From contig JAKLGJ010000003.1 of the NCBI GenBank assembly GCA_022710715.1, forward strand, positions 254,527 to 318,526: DNA of 64,000 bases. Reading direction: 5' to 3'. Under the pieces are notes generated by a model. It worked only from the letters and a program-made list of their open reading frames with translations. It ran no database searches and was not told the origin of the DNA. Source of the DNA: Candidatus Omnitrophota bacterium. GTDB lineage: Bacteria; Omnitrophota; Gorgyraeia; Gygaellales; Profunditerraquicolaceae. Shown piece after piece: positions 7,842 to 16,376 of this stretch. The translations under genes and the position numbers were made by a program. Each line of letters opens with the position of its first letter. Positions within the stretch are counted from its first letter, which is position 1.

Positions 7842-8195
7842 TTAATGCTTTTTCCTTAAAATAACCAGGATGGCGGAATGGGGAACTACGATATATTTGG
7901 TAGTGTCAAATTCGATTTCGATACCGGCGTTACGCAGGAAAATACAATAATCGCCTTCCTGGGCCTGCAGCGGGAAATATCTGGGTTGGGCTTCGGGAGA
8001 CTGCCAGGGCTCGAGATCCACATCTCTGGGATCAGGAACCGGATACCCGGGACCGATCTTGAAAATCGTGCCGGTTTGCACCTTCTCCTTCTCTTTGATC
8101 CCTGCGGGAAGGTATAATCCGGTATCCGTGCGATCCTGATCGCCATCCGGCAGGATCAACACCCTGTCGCCGACTAATATCAGTTCTTTATCCAT
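7842..8195 (-). CDS. GroES-like (Cpn10 family) protein
   Basis: This 117-aa protein matches the Cpn10 fold: LVGDRVLILPDG at the N-terminus, TGLYLPAG where GroES has its mobile-loop flank, VQTGTIFKIGPG, and a C-terminal strand KYIVVPHSAILVILR. It carries an insertion rich in proline (DPRDVDLEPWQSPEAQPRYF) not found in housekeeping GroES, and no groEL is adjacent. It lies 12 nt after the TrpB2 gene and is likely co-transcribed with it. It could be an alternative co-chaperonin or a divergent member with another role. Confidence 0.75.
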   Translation of the reverse strand: MDKELILVGDRVLILPDGDQDRTDTGLYLPAGIKEKEKVQTGTIFKIGPGYPVPDPRDVDLEPWQSPEAQPRYFPLQAQEGDYCIFLRNAGIEIEFDTTKYIVVPHSAILVILRKKH

Positions 8196-8207
8196 TTGGA
8201 TCTCAAA

Positions 8208-9548
8208 TCACACCTGCGGCAGTTGTTTCAAAGCCCGCTTGATCTCGGAAACCGGATGAGCGTAATTCTGCAATTCGCCGCTCAAATATTTATCGTACGA
8301 GGCCAGATCCAGGAACCCGTGGCCGCTTAAATTGAATACCACACACTTATTCCGCTCTTTTTTGGCTACATCGATGGCCACCTTGATGGCGTGCGCGCTT
8401 TCCGGAGCCGGCACGATCCCTTCCGACTTGGCGAACAAAAGGGCGGCCTTAAAGATATCCAGCTGCTCCACGGCTACGGCATCCACGATCTTATGCGCGC
8501 ACAGAGCGCTGATCAAAGGCGACGCGCCGTGATAACGCAATCCTCCGGCATGGATCCCGGGCGGCATGAAATTATGGCCCAGGGTGAACATCTTGAGCAA
8601 TGGAGTCAGGGAAGCGGTGTCGCCGAAATCGTAATGATACACGCCCTTGGTCAGGGTGGGACAGGCGGACGGTTCCACGGCGATGATCTTGAGTTTGTTG
8701 TTCTTGAGCTTATCTTTGACGAAAGGCAAAGCGAACCCGCCGAAATTGCTCCCGCCTCCCACGCACGCAATCAGGAAATCCGGCTTGTCGCCGGCCATGG
8801 CCATCTGCTTCTTTACTTCCAGGCCGATCACGGTTTGATGCAAAAGCACATGATTGAGCACCGATCCCAGCGAATAATTGGCGTCTTTGTTTTTCGCCGC
8901 TTCTTCCACCGCTTCGGAAATGGCCATGCCCAGGCTCCCCTGGCAATGCGGATCCCGCTTAAGAATGGCCCTGCCGCTTTCAGTCTCCTCGGAAGGAGAA
9001 GCGATGACTTCCGATCCCCAGATATGCATCAGGGACCGGCGAAAAGGTTTCTGATGGAAACTAACCTTGACCATGTACACCCGGCACCCCAAACCGAACG
9101 CGTTGCAGGCAAAGCTCAACGCCGCGCCCCACTGCCCGGCGCCGGTTTCGGTGGTCAAACGTTTGATCCCTTCTTTCTTGTTGTAATAAGCCTGCGGAAC
9201 CGAGGTATTGGTCTTGTGGCTGCCGGTAGGAGAAACGCTCTCATCCTTATAATAGATCCGGCAGGTAGTCTTAAGGGCTTTTTCCAGGCGCAGCGCCCGC
9301 TTGAGCGGAGTCGGCCTCCAGAGCCGGTAAATATCCCAGACCTCCTGCGGAACGTCTATCCAGCGCCGGCTGCTCATCTCCTGCTTGATCAGCGCCATGG
9401 GAAATATCGCACTCAAATCGGAAGGCTGCAAGGGCTTCCTGGTCCCCGGATGTATCGGCGGCGGCAATTGAAACGGCAGATCGGCAGCTACGTTATACCA
9501 CTGGCTGGGAATATCTTTCTCGAAAAGAAGGAACTTGGAACGCTTCAT
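8208..9548 (-). CDS. trpB: Tryptophan synthase beta-like protein, TrpB2 type
   Basis: PLP enzyme that condenses indole (or another nucleophile) with serine. The 446-aa length and N-terminal [10 protein letters not shown] are typical of the TrpB2 class, which is longer than TrpB1. The PLP lysine lies in [11 protein letters not shown], the ETGAGQWG loop is present, and the phosphate-binding glycine-rich GGGSNFGG follows. AAAGGAG 9 nt upstream fixes the ATG at 9546-9548; a longer reading to 9587 overlaps malQ. No trpA is nearby. Its position after the iorAB/paaK run suggests indole salvage or serine deamination rather than standard tryptophan synthesis. Confidence 0.92.
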   Translation of the reverse strand: MKRSKFLLFEKDIPSQWYNVAADLPFQLPPPIHPGTRKPLQPSDLSAIFPMALIKQEMSSRRWIDVPQEVWDIYRLWRPTPLKRALRLEKALKTTCRIYYKDESVSPTGSHKTNTSVPQAYYNKKEGIKRLTTETGAGQWGAALSFACNAFGLGCRVYMVKVSFHQKPFRRSLMHIWGSEVIASPSEETESGRAILKRDPHCQGSLGMAISEAVEEAAKNKDANYSLGSVLNHVLLHQTVIGLEVKKQMAMAGDKPDFLIACVGGGSNFGGFALPFVKDKLKNNKLKIIAVEPSACPTLTKGVYHYDFGDTASLTPLLKMFTLGHNFMPPGIHAGGLRYHGASPLISALCAHKIVDAVAVEQLDIFKAALLFAKSEGIVPAPESAHAIKVAIDVAKKERNKCVVFNLSGHGFLDLASYDKYLSGELQNYAHPVSEIKRALKQLPQV

Positions 9549-9579
9549 CTGAACTTTCTCCTTTGTTAAGCCAACCGTT

Positions 9580-11433
9580 CTAGACAACCGCGCAACCGGC
9601 TTGTACCGACCGACCGGTCGCGGTAATCATTTCTTTCATCTGCAGATTCAGGCTGTGCCGCAGCAATTCTTCCAGAGAAAGCGGCATGACCACCGACCAG
9701 TTGTCCGGGATCACCGTTCCGGGCGTATTGATCCGGGACAGATAGGGATCGCCCTTGAGTATATCCCCCATGAACAGCCAGTCGGTAATCAGATTGACGC
9801 AGAATATCGACTGGGCCTCCAGCGTTCTGCGCATGATCGCGAAAACGATCTCGCGGTCGCATTTCTCGCGCATCGGCCCCTTCAAGCGCAGTTGCTGCCA
9901 GAGCTTCTCTTTTTCGTGAAAACTGTTTTCGTACATATCGATAAAATCGCGCACCTCTTCCGGCTTTTTCCCCAGGATCGCAACCAGCGCCCCGACGGAA
10001 GTAACCTGTTCCGACCAGCGCACCCGTCCGTGGCTGGAGCGATGCAGGTCGAAAAGCTTTTCGCGGATACCGTTATATTTGATGCCGCGTTCGCAGCACA
10101 GGCGCACAAAAAGATTCTCGTCAATGGTCCCGGCCTCGCACTCCCACCACGCGGGCCAGTTGGTGGTATCGTGGGTAGAGAGCATGCTCACCGCCAGCGG
10201 ACGGTACTCCTCGGGCGGAAGAAAATCATGACGCACGTTCCAGTCCTTGATCCAGCGCTGCACGTCGTTGCCGGGAATGGCGAATTCCTTCAGGGTGCTG
10301 GTGCAGACCGGCGGGATCACCCCGAGGTCTTCCGCGCAGAGAAGCATCCGGGTGTTCTCGAGTATAAACCGCAGAATGCGCTTGCCGTGCTCCTCCCAGC
10401 GGAACTCCTCGCGCGGATCGAAAGCGCCATTCAACCCTTTGTTGTCCAGCGGATCGTTCTTGGGGATGCTCCAGATGCGAAAAAGCCCCACCACATGGTC
10501 GATACGCAGGATATCGTAGAAATTTTCCGCGTAAGCGAGTTTTTCCTTGAGGTACCGGCCTCCGTCTGCGAATATCGCGTCCCATTCATACGTAGGCGTG
10601 CCCCAGCGCTGCCCCTTGGCGCAATACATGTCCGGCGGAGCGCCGGCGACAAAATCCATCTTGAAATAACCCCGATGCGCCCAGACATCGGCGCTGTCCT
10701 CGGAAACCAGAATGGGCAGGTCGCCTTTAAGCAGCACCTTGCGCGAAGCGGCGTACTCTTTAGCCTGGGACATCTGCCGGAACAACTGCCATTGCATCCA
10801 GCTGTAGAAAGCGATCTCAAAAGCGTGCTCCTTTTTAAGTCCGGCCAGGGCCTGCGTGTCCCGGTTGCGAAACCGCTCCTCCCAATCCCACCAGGCTTTG
10901 CCGCCCTGTATGAATTTAAGGAAACAGAATAAAGAAAAATCTTCCAGCCAGTAACTGTTGACCTGGCAGAAACGCGTAAAATCTCCGGGCAGCGATTCCC
11001 CCACTTCGGAATAGAATTCCCACAGCAGGGATAATTTAGCCGATTTGATGCGGTAATCCAGGTGGGACGCGCCGGTCGGGAACGCGCGTTTAAGATCCGC
11101 GGCTTTATCCAGAAGCTCCTGGCCGGTGACCTCTTTGATGGCGCCCAGGGACAGATACATCGGATCGAGAGCGAACGAGCTCAACGAATCGTACGGACAG
11201 AATATCGGACCCACTTCGTTCATGGGCAAAAGCTGCAACAAGGTATTGCCGGTCTTCTCGCACCAGTCGATCAAAAGCTTGAGGTCCGCGAGATCACCGA
11301 CGCCGGCGCTGTTCTCCGAATAGACCGAAAACAGCGGCACCACCACTCCCGAACGGCGTTCAGTCCCCACCCTCTTCCATTTATCCGCGGAAAGCGACTG
11401 CAACAGTTTCTCTTCAAACCGGTAAGCCGTCAT
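9580..11433 (-). CDS. malQ: 4-alpha-glucanotransferase (amylomaltase, GH77)
   Basis: Transfers alpha-1,4-glucan segments between maltodextrins or to glucose. The 617-residue protein begins with the family [20 protein letters not shown] segment. It shows the GH77 catalytic regions: nucleophile Asp in [13 protein letters not shown], acid/base Glu in [11 protein letters not shown], and the third carboxylate in [14 protein letters not shown]. It is longer than common MalQ (about 500 aa) because of insertions and a C-terminal tail. It precedes trpB2 by 31 nt. No glycogen genes are adjacent, but a trehalose operon occurs elsewhere in the window. Confidence 0.93.
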   Translation of the reverse strand: MTAYRFEEKLLQSLSADKWKRVGTERRSGVVVPLFSVYSENSAGVGDLADLKLLIDWCEKTGNTLLQLLPMNEVGPIFCPYDSLSSFALDPMYLSLGAIKEVTGQELLDKAADLKRAFPTGASHLDYRIKSAKLSLLWEFYSEVGESLPGDFTRFCQVNSYWLEDFSLFCFLKFIQGGKAWWDWEERFRNRDTQALAGLKKEHAFEIAFYSWMQWQLFRQMSQAKEYAASRKVLLKGDLPILVSEDSADVWAHRGYFKMDFVAGAPPDMYCAKGQRWGTPTYEWDAIFADGGRYLKEKLAYAENFYDILRIDHVVGLFRIWSIPKNDPLDNKGLNGAFDPREEFRWEEHGKRILRFILENTRMLLCAEDLGVIPPVCTSTLKEFAIPGNDVQRWIKDWNVRHDFLPPEEYRPLAVSMLSTHDTTNWPAWWECEAGTIDENLFVRLCCERGIKYNGIREKLFDLHRSSHGRVRWSEQVTSVGALVAILGKKPEEVRDFIDMYENSFHEKEKLWQQLRLKGPMREKCDREIVFAIMRRTLEAQSIFCVNLITDWLFMGDILKGDPYLSRINTPGTVIPDNWSVVMPLSLEELLRHSLNLQMKEMITATGRSVQAGCAVV

Positions 11434-11524
11434 AAGCCCGTCCTTTGTTCAAGGGATTTGATCCAAATCATCCTTATTATAACAAGTATGCCCCGGGGAG
11501 TCAATCCATCCCGGCAGCCGCGGT

Positions 11525-12313
11525 TCAGGCGATACCCAGCACCTGTTGCGCATTGCGGCAGAGTATCTTCTCTTTGAGCTGCGGGGCGATGTCCAGCGCG
11601 CGCAGGAACTCCAGGTCGGACCGCTGGCCGGCGATGGGGAAATCGGAACCGAAGAGCAGCCGGTCAGGCGAATGGAGTTCGAGCATGCGTTTGATTTCTT
11701 TCGGCGGCAGAAATGAAAAAAAATACGAAGTGTCCAGATAAACGTCTCTGCCCAGCAGATGCTTCTCGACCTCCGGCCAGAGCCTGAACCCCCCGAAATG
11801 CGCGGCAATAATGCGCAGCTTCGGGAAAGACTGACGGATCTTCCAGATGCGGTCCGGCGAAGAACGCACCAGGAGCGTGCCGGACAACTCCTCGCCGCAA
11901 TGAAAAAGCACCGGCAGCGCAAGCTCCTGCAGCAACTCATAGACCGGGAAAACGGCCGGGTCGTCCACATAGAAATTCTGGAATTCCGGCTGGAATTTCA
12001 CGCCGTCGCCATGCGCGCGGATCAGGCTCAATTCCTCTTTCCACTGCGCGTACCCGGGATGCAAAGCGGCGAAAACGCGGATGCGCTGCGAGCGGACGCC
12101 GAACAGCCAGGAATTGATGGAACGAACCTGCTCCGGACGTGACGCCACCGCGCAGATCACGCTGACGTCGACGTTGTTGGCATCCATGGAAGCCAGCAAT
12201 CCGGTAACCGTCCCATCTCCGGCGAGCCTGATCTTGAAAAAAGATTCCAGCGACGTCTTCGCTTTCAACGCCACCTTATCCGGCCAGGCATGGGTATGTA
12301 TATCGATAACCAT
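11525..12313 (-). CDS. Amidohydrolase-family TIM-barrel hydrolase
   Basis: Amidohydrolase_2-type metal-dependent hydrolase or decarboxylase, 262 aa. Metal ligands are visible: HTH in the N-terminal IDIHTHAW, VLFHCGE, IIAAHFGG and the terminal Asp in LLFGSDFP. The substrate is unknown. The ATG directly follows the TAA of the ACT-domain gene with no gap, so it belongs to the iorAB/paaK operon. A role in aromatic acid metabolism is suggested by context only. Confidence 0.8.
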   Translation of the reverse strand: MVIDIHTHAWPDKVALKAKTSLESFFKIRLAGDGTVTGLLASMDANNVDVSVICAVASRPEQVRSINSWLFGVRSQRIRVFAALHPGYAQWKEELSLIRAHGDGVKFQPEFQNFYVDDPAVFPVYELLQELALPVLFHCGEELSGTLLVRSSPDRIWKIRQSFPKLRIIAAHFGGFRLWPEVEKHLLGRDVYLDTSYFFSFLPPKEIKRMLELHSPDRLLFGSDFPIAGQRSDLEFLRALDIAPQLKEKILCRNAQQVLGIA

Positions 12314-12739
12314 TTAGAACTCGTGCAGTTCTTCATCCAGGACTTCGAATCCTTCTTTTTTGAGCACCGCGCGGATCTTCTTGATATCCTTGACCTCCAC
12401 GCAAAAAACCGCGCGCTTATTCGACTCGATCACGAATCCGTAGGCGTCGAGCACGTTGACCTTATGCTTATACAGCAGCTCGGACAGCTTCAGGAAACTG
12501 CCGGGTTTGTCCTTGAGCACGATAGCCAGGATCTCCTTCAGGGCGCAGGCAAACCCTTTATCCGCCAGAACCAGGTACGCTTTGTCCGGCTGATCCACGA
12601 TTAATTTCATCAACCCGTATTCCCCCCGGTCCTGCAGGGTCATGGTCCGGACATTGATACGGGCCTGGCCGAGCACTTCGGCCACGCTGCGCAGCCTCCC
12701 CGGGCGGTTTTCCACAAAAACGCTCAATTCTTTCGCCAT
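12314..12739 (-). CDS. Tandem ACT-domain protein (paaK-associated, copy 2)
   Basis: The 141-aa protein consists of two ACT domains: residues 1-68 start with KELSVFVENRPGRLRSVAEVL and residues 69-141 start with LAIVLKDKPGSFLKLSELL. ACT domains bind amino acids or aryl ligands and regulate enzymes. It lies 12 nt after paaK copy 2 and directly before the amidohydrolase. A paralogue is encoded at 14062-14493 in the same relation to the other paaK. It probably senses an aromatic amino acid for the pathway. Confidence 0.88.
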   Translation of the reverse strand: MAKELSVFVENRPGRLRSVAEVLGQARINVRTMTLQDRGEYGLMKLIVDQPDKAYLVLADKGFACALKEILAIVLKDKPGSFLKLSELLYKHKVNVLDAYGFVIESNKRAVFCVEVKDIKKIRAVLKKEGFEVLDEELHEF

Positions 12740-12751
12740 GCATCCCTCCGC

Positions 12752-14065
12752 TTATAATTTCTGACGGTTATCCACCACTCGTTTTGCCTTGCCTTCGAAT
12801 ACCGGCAGGCTGCCCGGTTCATGAAGTTCCACGCTGGGGTGGATGATGATCGAAGCCCGCAGCTCTTCCCGGATCTTTTCCTTGAGCCGGTCGATCTCGT
12901 TGAGATCGCCCCTGAACATCTTGGAATAAATCTCCACCTGGACGATAAGCTTATCCAGGGTGCCTTCTTTTTCCAGGCGGATCATGTAATTGGTGCCCAC
13001 CTGCGGGATGCGCATGATCACTTCCTCTATCTGCGAGGGGTAAACGTTGACCCCGTTGACGATAAGCATATCGTCGGTCCTGCCGGTAATGCGCGAGATA
13101 CGCCGGTGCGTGCGCTTGCAGGCGCAGGGGCCTTTATGGATGCAGGCGATGTCGCGGGTGCGGTAACGCAGCAGCGGGGTGGCCCGGCGGGTCAGGTTGG
13201 TAAAAACCAGCTCCCCTTCTTTCTCATCGGGCAGGGATTCGCCGGTGCGCGGATCGATCACTTCGACGATATACACGTCTTCCCAGACATGCATGCCCTT
13301 CTTTTCCACGCATTCGAAAGCCACGCCGGGTCCGTTCATCTCGCTCAAGCCGTACGAATTATACGCATCGATATGGAAAAGCTGCTCGACCTTCCTGCGG
13401 GTATTCTCCGAATACGGCTCCGCGCCCAGGTAGGCTTTACGCAGCTTCAGATCCTTGATCTCCATGCCGGCTTCCGCGAGTTTGGAATGCACGTGCAGCA
13501 TATAGCTGGGCGTGATATGCAGCACGGTGGTGCCGAAATCCTTCATCAACTGGATCTGACGCTTGGTATTGCCGCCGCCCATGGGGATAACGGTCATGCC
13601 CACCCGTTCAGCGCCGTAATGCAGTCCCAGACCGCCGGTAAACATGCCGTAGGACATCATATTCTGGAAGATATCCTGTTTGCCGGCGCCGGTGGCCACG
13701 ATCGAACGCGCCACCAGATCGGTCCAGGAATCCAGGTCGGCTTTAGTGTGATAAATCACTGTCGGGGTACCGGTAGTACCGCTGGAAGTGTGCACCCTGA
13801 CCACGTCCTGCAGCGGCACTGCCAGCAGGCCGTCGGGATAACACTCGCGCAGATCGTCCTTGGTGGTAAAAGGGATCTTCTTGATATCCTCCCACCGCTT
13901 GATCGCATCGGCGGAGGCAATGCCGGCTTTCTTCAGACGGGTACGGTAGAACGGCGTCTTCAAAGCGAACCTGACGGTTTCCTTCAAACGCGCCAGCTGA
14001 AGTTTTTTCAAACTCTCCCGGCTGATCGTCTCCATTTTTTTATCCCAGAAGGCGGATGTTTTCAT
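12752..14065 (-). CDS. paaK: Phenylacetate-CoA ligase family protein (copy 2)
   Basis: AMP-forming aryl-acetate:CoA ligase, 437 aa. Adenylate-forming motifs are clear: HTSSGTTGTPTVIYHT (P-loop), NSYGLSEMNGPGV, and RYRTRDIACI with the C-terminal ITGRTDDMLIVNGVNVYPSQ. The Cys-rich ACKRTHRRIS is typical of this subgroup. The start overlaps the end of ACT copy 1 by 4 nt. It belongs to the duplicated PaaK-ACT module in the iorAB operon. Such ligases usually activate or salvage aryl acetates made by indolepyruvate ferredoxin oxidoreductase. Confidence 0.92.
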   Translation of the reverse strand: MKTSAFWDKKMETISRESLKKLQLARLKETVRFALKTPFYRTRLKKAGIASADAIKRWEDIKKIPFTTKDDLRECYPDGLLAVPLQDVVRVHTSSGTTGTPTVIYHTKADLDSWTDLVARSIVATGAGKQDIFQNMMSYGMFTGGLGLHYGAERVGMTVIPMGGGNTKRQIQLMKDFGTTVLHITPSYMLHVHSKLAEAGMEIKDLKLRKAYLGAEPYSENTRRKVEQLFHIDAYNSYGLSEMNGPGVAFECVEKKGMHVWEDVYIVEVIDPRTGESLPDEKEGELVFTNLTRRATPLLRYRTRDIACIHKGPCACKRTHRRISRITGRTDDMLIVNGVNVYPSQIEEVIMRIPQVGTNYMIRLEKEGTLDKLIVQVEIYSKMFRGDLNEIDRLKEKIREELRASIIIHPSVELHEPGSLPVFEGKAKRVVDNRQKL

Positions 14066-14493
14066 AGCGACCCTATATCTTTATTGCTCAATACCCGGAT
14101 ACCGTTCTTCTTGAGCACCTCGATGGCTTTATCCGCGTCGTCGAACCTGAACACCAGAAGCGCTTTGGCCGTGGCCTTAGCCAGAAAAGCGTACATGTAC
14201 TCCACGTTGATGGCATGTTTGGAGAGCACTGCCAGCACGTTCGCCAGTCCGCCCGGCTTATCCGCCACTTCGACGGTGACCACCTCGGTAATATTGGCCA
14301 CAAAACCGTTGCTCTTGAGCAGCATGGTCGCTTCCTGCGGTTTGTCCACCACGATGCGCAGGATGCCGAAATCGTCGCTTTCCGCCACGGTCAAAGCCCG
14401 GATATTGATCTCGTGTTTGCCCAGAAGCGAGCACACGTCCGAAAGCCTGCCCCTGCGGTTCTCCAGGAACACCGAAATCTGTATCAGTTTCAT
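14062..14493 (-). CDS. Tandem ACT-domain protein (paaK-associated, copy 1)
   Basis: From the ATG at 14491-14493 it gives 143 aa with two ACT domains (LIQISVFLENRRGRLSDV and VVTVEVADKPGGLANVLAVL). AAGGAGGG lies 5 nt upstream and is carried by a repeat element (14498-14590) shared with the promoter-proximal region of the response-regulator gene at 52 kb. A longer reading to 14550 would translate through that repeat and is unlikely. It is paralogous to 12314-12739 and overlaps paaK copy 2. Confidence 0.88.
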   Translation of the reverse strand: MKLIQISVFLENRRGRLSDVCSLLGKHEINIRALTVAESDDFGILRIVVDKPQEATMLLKSNGFVANITEVVTVEVADKPGGLANVLAVLSKHAINVEYMYAFLAKATAKALLVFRFDDADKAIEVLKKNGIRVLSNKDIGSL

Positions 14494-14497
14494 CTTA

Positions 14498-14590
14498 ACC
14501 CTCCTTGCCCACAAGGGCAACACTTGCGCAATTTGGCCACAGGGCCACACTAACGCAATTCCTTATTAGCGTTAGGTGTGATCTGCGCTA
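14498..14590 (-). repeat. SD-bearing palindromic repeat, copy A
   Basis: On the minus strand it contains hairpin ACCTAACGC/GCGTTAGTGT, a 24-nt insert not present in copy B, then hairpin TTGCCC-TTGT-GGGCAA followed at once by the GGAGGG used as ribosome-binding site. Copy B is at 52088-52153. The stem bases differ between copies, and the pairing is kept. Confidence 0.6.
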
Positions 14591-15889
14591 CACCATCCTC
14601 TTATCGATTACCCGTTTCGCTTTGCCTTCGCTGCGTTCGATGGTCTTGGGTTCGACCAGCCGCACCCGGACGAAAACGCCCAGCACGGACTCGATCTCCT
14701 TCTTGATCTTTTCCTCCAGCCCGCGCAGCTTCTTGATCTCGTCGGAAAATATCTTTTCTTCCACTTCCACCAGGACCTCGAGCTCGTCCAGCTCCCCGGC
14801 TTTACGGTCGACGATAAGCTGATAATGCGGCTGCGTTCCTTCGATCCCCAGGAGCACGTGCTCGATCTGCGACGGAAACACGTTGATGCCCCGGACGATG
14901 ATCATATCGTCGGTGCGCCCCATGATCTTGCTGATGCGCGGAGAGGTCCGGCCGCATTTGCAGCGTTCATATTTGATGCTCACGATATCGCGGGTGCGAT
15001 AGCGTAACAGCGGGATCCCCTGTTTGGTGATCGTGGTTATCACCAATTCCCCGCGCTGGCCGTCTTTGACGTCCAGCCCGGTCTTGGGATCGATCACTTC
15101 CGGGTAGAAAACGTCCGAGAACAGATGCAATCCAGCTTTGTATTTGCATTCCTGGGCCACGCCCGGGCCGATGACTTCGGATAACCCGTAAACGTCGGTT
15201 GCCAGCATATTCCATTGCGTTTCGATCTCTTTGCGCATGGATTCGCTCCAGGGTTCGGCCCCGAAAACGCCGATCTCCCAGGAACTCTCCGTGGGTTTGA
15301 GCCCCAGTTCCCTGGCTTCCTCTACCATATACAAAGCATAACTCGGCGTGCAGGCAAGGATGCGCGGTTTGAAATCGGTCATCAGCTTAAGCTGGCGTTT
15401 GGTCTGTCCGGATGACGCAGGGATAATGGTCAAACCCATTTCCAGAGAACCGTAGTGAAACCCCAGACCTCCGGTAAACAGCCCGTAACCGTAGGCAATC
15501 TGGATACGGTCGTGCGGTTCGGCGCCCGCGCAGCACAGCACCCGCGCCATCACTTCTCCCCACAATTTCAGATCGTCTTTGGTGTAGCCGACCACCGTCG
15601 GGTTACCGGTAGTGCCGCTGGAAACATGGATCTCGGCCAGATTGTGCACGGGAGTGGAGAATAAACCGAAAGGATAACTGTCGCGCATATCGTCTTTGGC
15701 GGTAAAGGGCAGCTTCTTGATGTCGTCGATGCTTTTGATATCCCTGGGCGTAATGCCGTAAGCGTCCAGTTTCGATTTATACAGCGGGCAGTTCTTATAG
15801 ACATACGCCACCGTGTCGTGCAAACGCTCGGACTGTATGTTCTTAAGATTGTGCGCATCCATGCATTCCATCTTCTCGTTCCAGATCAT
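14588..15889 (-). CDS. paaK: Phenylacetate-CoA ligase family protein (copy 1)
   Basis: This 433-aa aryl-CoA ligase is paralogous to 12752-14065. P-loop HVSSGTTGNPTVVGYT, ATDVYGLSEVIGPGVAQE, RYRTRDIVSI, the metal-type CKCGRTSPRI and the C-terminal IMGRTDDMIIVRGINVFPSQ are present. Its start overlaps the iorB stop by 4 nt, so iorA, iorB and paaK form one translationally coupled unit. It most likely activates aryl acetates or acts with IOR in aromatic amino acid degradation. Confidence 0.93.
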   Translation of the reverse strand: MIWNEKMECMDAHNLKNIQSERLHDTVAYVYKNCPLYKSKLDAYGITPRDIKSIDDIKKLPFTAKDDMRDSYPFGLFSTPVHNLAEIHVSSGTTGNPTVVGYTKDDLKLWGEVMARVLCCAGAEPHDRIQIAYGYGLFTGGLGFHYGSLEMGLTIIPASSGQTKRQLKLMTDFKPRILACTPSYALYMVEEARELGLKPTESSWEIGVFGAEPWSESMRKEIETQWNMLATDVYGLSEVIGPGVAQECKYKAGLHLFSDVFYPEVIDPKTGLDVKDGQRGELVITTITKQGIPLLRYRTRDIVSIKYERCKCGRTSPRISKIMGRTDDMIIVRGINVFPSQIEHVLLGIEGTQPHYQLIVDRKAGELDELEVLVEVEEKIFSDEIKKLRGLEEKIKKEIESVLGVFVRVRLVEPKTIERSEGKAKRVIDKRMV

Positions 15890-16374
15890 AGTCCCTCACC
15901 CCTTCCTGCTAAAAATACTTTTTTGTTCTCTTCGGGATTCTTACGCGCCAATACCGCATCTATCGCTTTAAACCAGGATCCTTCGCTCAAAGCAAGGTGC
16001 CTGGACAACGCGCCCAGGATAAAAACGTTGATATACCGCTTATCCGCGACCGAACCGTCAGCTCTGTCCAGCTCCGCGGTCAGATCCACGCCCCGGGGTT
16101 TAAGAAAAACCCGCAGGCGCAGGGATTCGTCCCTGTAATAACTGACCAGAAAATCGGCCGTTCCCCGGGGGATCAGCGGAGAATACACCTGTTTGCCGAA
16201 ACGCAGATGCGATTCCACCGACCCGCCGCGCTGCGCCATACCGTGCACCTCGGATTTCTTGACGTGGAACCCTTCAAAAACCGCGGCCCACCCGCAGATC
16301 TCCGCCGCAACCAGAACGCCCTGGCCGCCGGTGCCGCAGAAAAGAATATTCACCGTCCCGTTATTTTTCACCAC
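15886..16374 (-). CDS. iorB: Indolepyruvate ferredoxin oxidoreductase, beta subunit
   Basis: The gamma-type domain of 2-oxoacid:ferredoxin oxidoreductases. It starts with NILFCGTGGQGVLVAAEI and has the SEVHGMAQRGGSVESHLRFG motif. The likely start is GTG at 16372-16374, just 3 nt after the iorA stop, with GAGGA upstream; the longer ORF to 16440 would read through the end of iorA. This gives 162 aa. With IorA it decarboxylates aryl pyruvates to aryl-acetyl-CoA and reduces ferredoxin. Confidence 0.92.
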   Translation of the reverse strand: MVKNNGTVNILFCGTGGQGVLVAAEICGWAAVFEGFHVKKSEVHGMAQRGGSVESHLRFGKQVYSPLIPRGTADFLVSYYRDESLRLRVFLKPRGVDLTAELDRADGSVADKRYINVFILGALSRHLALSEGSWFKAIDAVLARKNPEENKKVFLAGRGEGL

Positions 16375-16376
16375 GC

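Noticed and set aside
8391-9569. 392-aa plus-strand ORF opposite trpB
   Set aside because: Antisense shadow of the clearly recognised TrpB2 gene.
9601-10932. 443-aa plus-strand ORF opposite malQ
   Set aside because: Antisense shadow of the GH77 gene with conserved motifs on the minus strand.
12821-14569. 582-aa plus-strand ORF opposite the paaK-ACT genes
   Set aside because: Lies antisense to two well-supported genes, has atypical composition (rich in His, Gln, Asp) and no homology pattern; a shadow of GC-rich coding on the other strand.
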